64,000 nucleotides of DNA. Origin: Murinocardiopsis flavida. GTDB taxonomy: Bacteria; Actinomycetota; Actinomycetes; Streptosporangiales; Streptosporangiaceae. Shown here piece after piece: positions 62,279-64,000 of the stretch. The notes below the pieces were generated by a model. It saw nothing but the letters and a program-made list of their open reading frames with translations, had not been told where the DNA came from and did no database searches. A program made the position numbers and the translations under genes. Positions within the stretch are counted from its first letter, which is position 1, and the number at the start of each line of letters is the position of its first letter. The stretch lies in assembly GCF_003014485.1 (NCBI RefSeq), contig NZ_PYGA01000033.1, positions 1-64,000 on the forward strand. Direction: 5' to 3'.

Positions 62279-63526
62279 TTGGCACCGACCGGACCGTCCG
62301 CACCCGCCGGAGAGTGCGCCATGTGCGGCCGCGGCCAGGACATGGCGTTCCCGGACTACTGCGCCCACTGCGGCGGGCCGGTCGTCCTCCCGCCCACCGC
62401 CGCCCCCCTGCCGCGCCCCACCGGGCTGCCCGGCATGTGGAACCACGCGGGCCGGTTGCCGGTCACCCCGGACACCGCGTGGCTGAGCATGGGCGAGGGG
62501 GGAACCCCTGTCGTCCCGGCGGCAGCGGCGGCCGGCTGGTGCGCCGTCGAGCACCTGATGTTCAAGCTCGACCACCTCAACCCGTCGGGGTCCTTCAAGG
62601 ACCGGGCGACGGCGGTGGGGGTGGCGCAGGCCGTGTGGCAACGGGCGCAGGCCGTCGTGTGCGCATCGAGCGGCAATGCGGCGGGCTCCACCGCCGCCTA
62701 CGCCGCGCGAGCGGGACTGCCCGCGATCGTGCTGATGCCCGAGGCCGTTCCACCGGGCAAGGCCGCCATCGCCCGCGCGCACGGCGCCATCGTGCTGCGG
62801 GTGCGCGGCGACTACAGCAATGCCTTCCGCGCGGCACGGGAACTGGCCGCCCGCTTCGGGTGGATCAACCTCACCACGACCTACGTCAACCCGGTCGCCG
62901 TCGCGGGCCTCAAGAGCGCCGGATACGAACTGGCCGACCAGCTCGCTCAGACCCCGGACTGGATCGTGGTGCCGGTCGGCGCCGGCCCGCTCGTGCACGG
63001 CATCGTGACCGCCTACCGCGAGATGCGGAACGCGGGCGAGGCCGCCGCGCTGCCGCGGATCCTCGGCGTCCAGGCCGAAGGCTGCGCGCCGATCGCCGAT
63101 GCCTTCGACCGCGGTGCCGCGGAGGTCGCCCCGTGGCAGGAGGTGCGGACCCGGATCTCGGCGATCTCCGATCCGCTGCGCGGCTACCCGTCCGACGGCT
63201 CCTACACCTTGCGACTGGTGCGCGAGACGGGCGGGGCCATGGCGACGGTCGGCGACGCCGAGGCGGGCGAGGCCGTGGACCGGCTCGCTCACCGCGAAGG
63301 GCTGCTCATCGAATCGGGCGCCGCCGCCGATCTGGTCGCCGTCCGGGCCCTGCGCGCGCGGGGAACGATCGGCGCCGACGAAACCGTCGTGTGCATGCTC
63401 ACCGGGCACGGTGCCAAGACGCTGGCCACCGGGGCCGAAGTCGGCGGCCCCGTGGTCGCCGACGCTGACGAGGCGGTCGACCGGCTCCGGGCGCACACCG
63501 CCATAGCGGAAGGGATGACGGTGTGA
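62279..63526 (+). CDS. Threonine synthase-like PLP-dependent enzyme with zinc ribbon
   Basis: 415 residues of fold-type II PLP enzymes. A small Cys4 ribbon (C13, C16, C28, C31: ECAMCG, YCAHCGG) is followed by LDHLNPSGSFKDRATAVG with PLP Lys107, then ASSGNAAGSTAAYAARAG and the phosphate loop VGAGPLVHGIV. The family includes threonine synthase, diaminopropionate lyase-like and cysteate-type enzymes. Its coupling to a D-acylamino-acid deacylase points to catabolism rather than threonine synthesis. TTG start follows GGAGG by 7 nt. Overlaps the next gene. Confidence 0.82.
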   Translation: MAPTGPSAPAGECAMCGRGQDMAFPDYCAHCGGPVVLPPTAAPLPRPTGLPGMWNHAGRLPVTPDTAWLSMGEGGTPVVPAAAAAGWCAVEHLMFKLDHLNPSGSFKDRATAVGVAQAVWQRAQAVVCASSGNAAGSTAAYAARAGLPAIVLMPEAVPPGKAAIARAHGAIVLRVRGDYSNAFRAARELAARFGWINLTTTYVNPVAVAGLKSAGYELADQLAQTPDWIVVPVGAGPLVHGIVTAYREMRNAGEAAALPRILGVQAEGCAPIADAFDRGAAEVAPWQEVRTRISAISDPLRGYPSDGSYTLRLVRETGGAMATVGDAEAGEAVDRLAHREGLLIESGAAADLVAVRALRARGTIGADETVVCMLTGHGAKTLATGAEVGGPVVADADEAVDRLRAHTAIAEGMTV

Positions 63527-64000
63527 GATCGAATCGGGTACTGCTGCACGGTGGCGAGGTCATCGACGGAACGGGTGCCGGGCGCCGCCCGGCTGACGTC
63601 CTGGTGGAGGACGGCCGGGTCAGCGCCGTCGGCGGTATCGCGCCCGGCCTCGACGCCCGGACCGTCGACATCGCGGGATCGGTCGTCTTCCCGGGGTTCA
63701 TCGACGTCCACGCACACGACGACCTGGCGCTACTGCGGCCCGGCGGCGTCGAGCCGAAGGTCATGCAGGGCGTGACCGTGAACGTGGTCGGCAACTGCGG
63801 GCACGGGTGCGCGCCGGTCGCCGTCGATCCGCGCATGCAGGCGTCCTATTCCGGGCCGATCCTCGGCCGCTTCCCGGAGTCCCTTCCCTGGCGGGACTTC
63901 CCGGGGTATCTGGACCGGCTGAGCACGACCGGCCTGCGGACGAACGCCGTGGCACTGGTGCCGCACGGGGCCTTGCGCGCATCGATCGCCGGCTACGCCC
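63523..64000 (+). CDS. N-acyl-D-amino-acid deacylase family protein (partial)
   Basis: The first 159 residues are visible; the gene runs off the window. Amidohydrolase layout: VLLHGGEVIDGTGAGRRPAD, GRVSAVGGI, and the metal motif FPGFIDVHAHDDLALL (His63, His65). VVGNCGHGCAPVAVDP contains the Cys that binds zinc in D-aminoacylase. It hydrolyses N-acyl-D-amino acids or similar amides. GTG start overlaps the PLP-enzyme stop, so the two are coupled. Exact substrate is unknown. Confidence 0.85.
   Translation, partial: MRSNRVLLHGGEVIDGTGAGRRPADVLVEDGRVSAVGGIAPGLDARTVDIAGSVVFPGFIDVHAHDDLALLRPGGVEPKVMQGVTVNVVGNCGHGCAPVAVDPRMQASYSGPILGRFPESLPWRDFPGYLDRLSTTGLRTNAVALVPHGALRASIAGYA

Noticed and set aside
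62279-63526. Housekeeping threonine synthase
   Set aside because: No hom or thrB neighbour; it is coupled to an N-acyl-D-amino-acid deacylase and lies opposite an IclR gene, which points to catabolism.

Overview
The window is chromosomal DNA of a very GC-rich actinomycete. Third codon positions are almost all G or C, GTG and TTG starts with GGAGG-type ribosome binding sites are common, and stop/start overlaps (GTGA, ATGA) are frequent. A 12-bp GGGAGCGCTCCC palindrome of the CebR/CelR type, DevR/DevS-like oxygen sensing, a SigK-RskA locus and many ABC, LuxR, GntR and IclR genes fit the Streptomyces/Nocardiopsis/Thermobifida part of the phylum. The species cannot be fixed from the sequence alone. 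No rRNA, tRNA, CRISPR array, phage or intact insertion sequence is seen. Mobile DNA is limited to two copies of one small non-coding MITE-like element.

Layout. 1-593: MITE copy A. 594-6599: a catabolic locus (FadR-type regulator, two Asp/Glu-racemase-superfamily enzymes, DUF3830 protein, 2-hydroxyacid dehydrogenase, amidase), with two identical 14-bp operators each sitting on one of two divergent promoters. 7144-9945: DevR/DevS-like two-component pair around a VOC gene. 10101-10935: TPP riboswitch and TenA. 11051-12325: LCP cell-wall ligase. 12768-17215: sugar ABC importer and a GH16 glucanase behind a CelR-like operator. 17319-24127: GlsB protein, ArsR-like regulator, a DUF59/amidohydrolase/alcohol dehydrogenase trio resembling the accessory half of propane monooxygenase clusters, an unknown gene and an L,D-transpeptidase. 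24378-26714: phospholipid operon. 26845-28768: AlkZ-like protein and PPOX flavoprotein, then MITE copy B. 28951-33353: GAF-PucR regulator, 3-hydroxybutyrate dehydrogenase and divergent MHS transporter.

33544-43280 is a SigK regulon laid out as in mycobacteria: membrane-anchored molybdopterin oxidoreductase, fasciclin lipoprotein, SigK, anti-sigma RskA, then FAD oxidoreductase, DUF1365, two cyclopropane-fatty-acid synthases and DUF1295, all overlapping. The two transcription units carry matching promoters (CAATCC, 15 bp, then [CG]CGAAT). 43566-50324 holds a GIDE-domain protein, an MFS exporter behind an unusual array of metal-repressor-like palindromes with a 23-codon leader ORF and hairpin, a macrolide-type glycosyltransferase and unknown genes. 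50484-52811 encodes the most unusual protein: a Ser/Thr kinase fused to a lidless Hsp70 with an altered ATPase motif. 52979-60483 is a block of membrane proteins (DUF389, LapA, SulP, AI-2E family, GAP) followed by an alkyl sulfatase. 60631-61069 is a phosphotransferase pseudogene with an internal deletion. 61351-64000 begins an IclR-controlled locus with a threonine-synthase-like PLP enzyme and an N-acyl-D-amino-acid deacylase cut by the window end.

Best candidates for new biology: the kinase-Hsp70 fusion, the palindrome/leader/attenuator control region at 46.1-46.4 kb, the monooxygenase-less DUF59/amidohydrolase/ADH cassette, the twin-operator catabolic locus with a Cys-to-Asp racemase-family enzyme, and the SigK regulon with its leaderless start.
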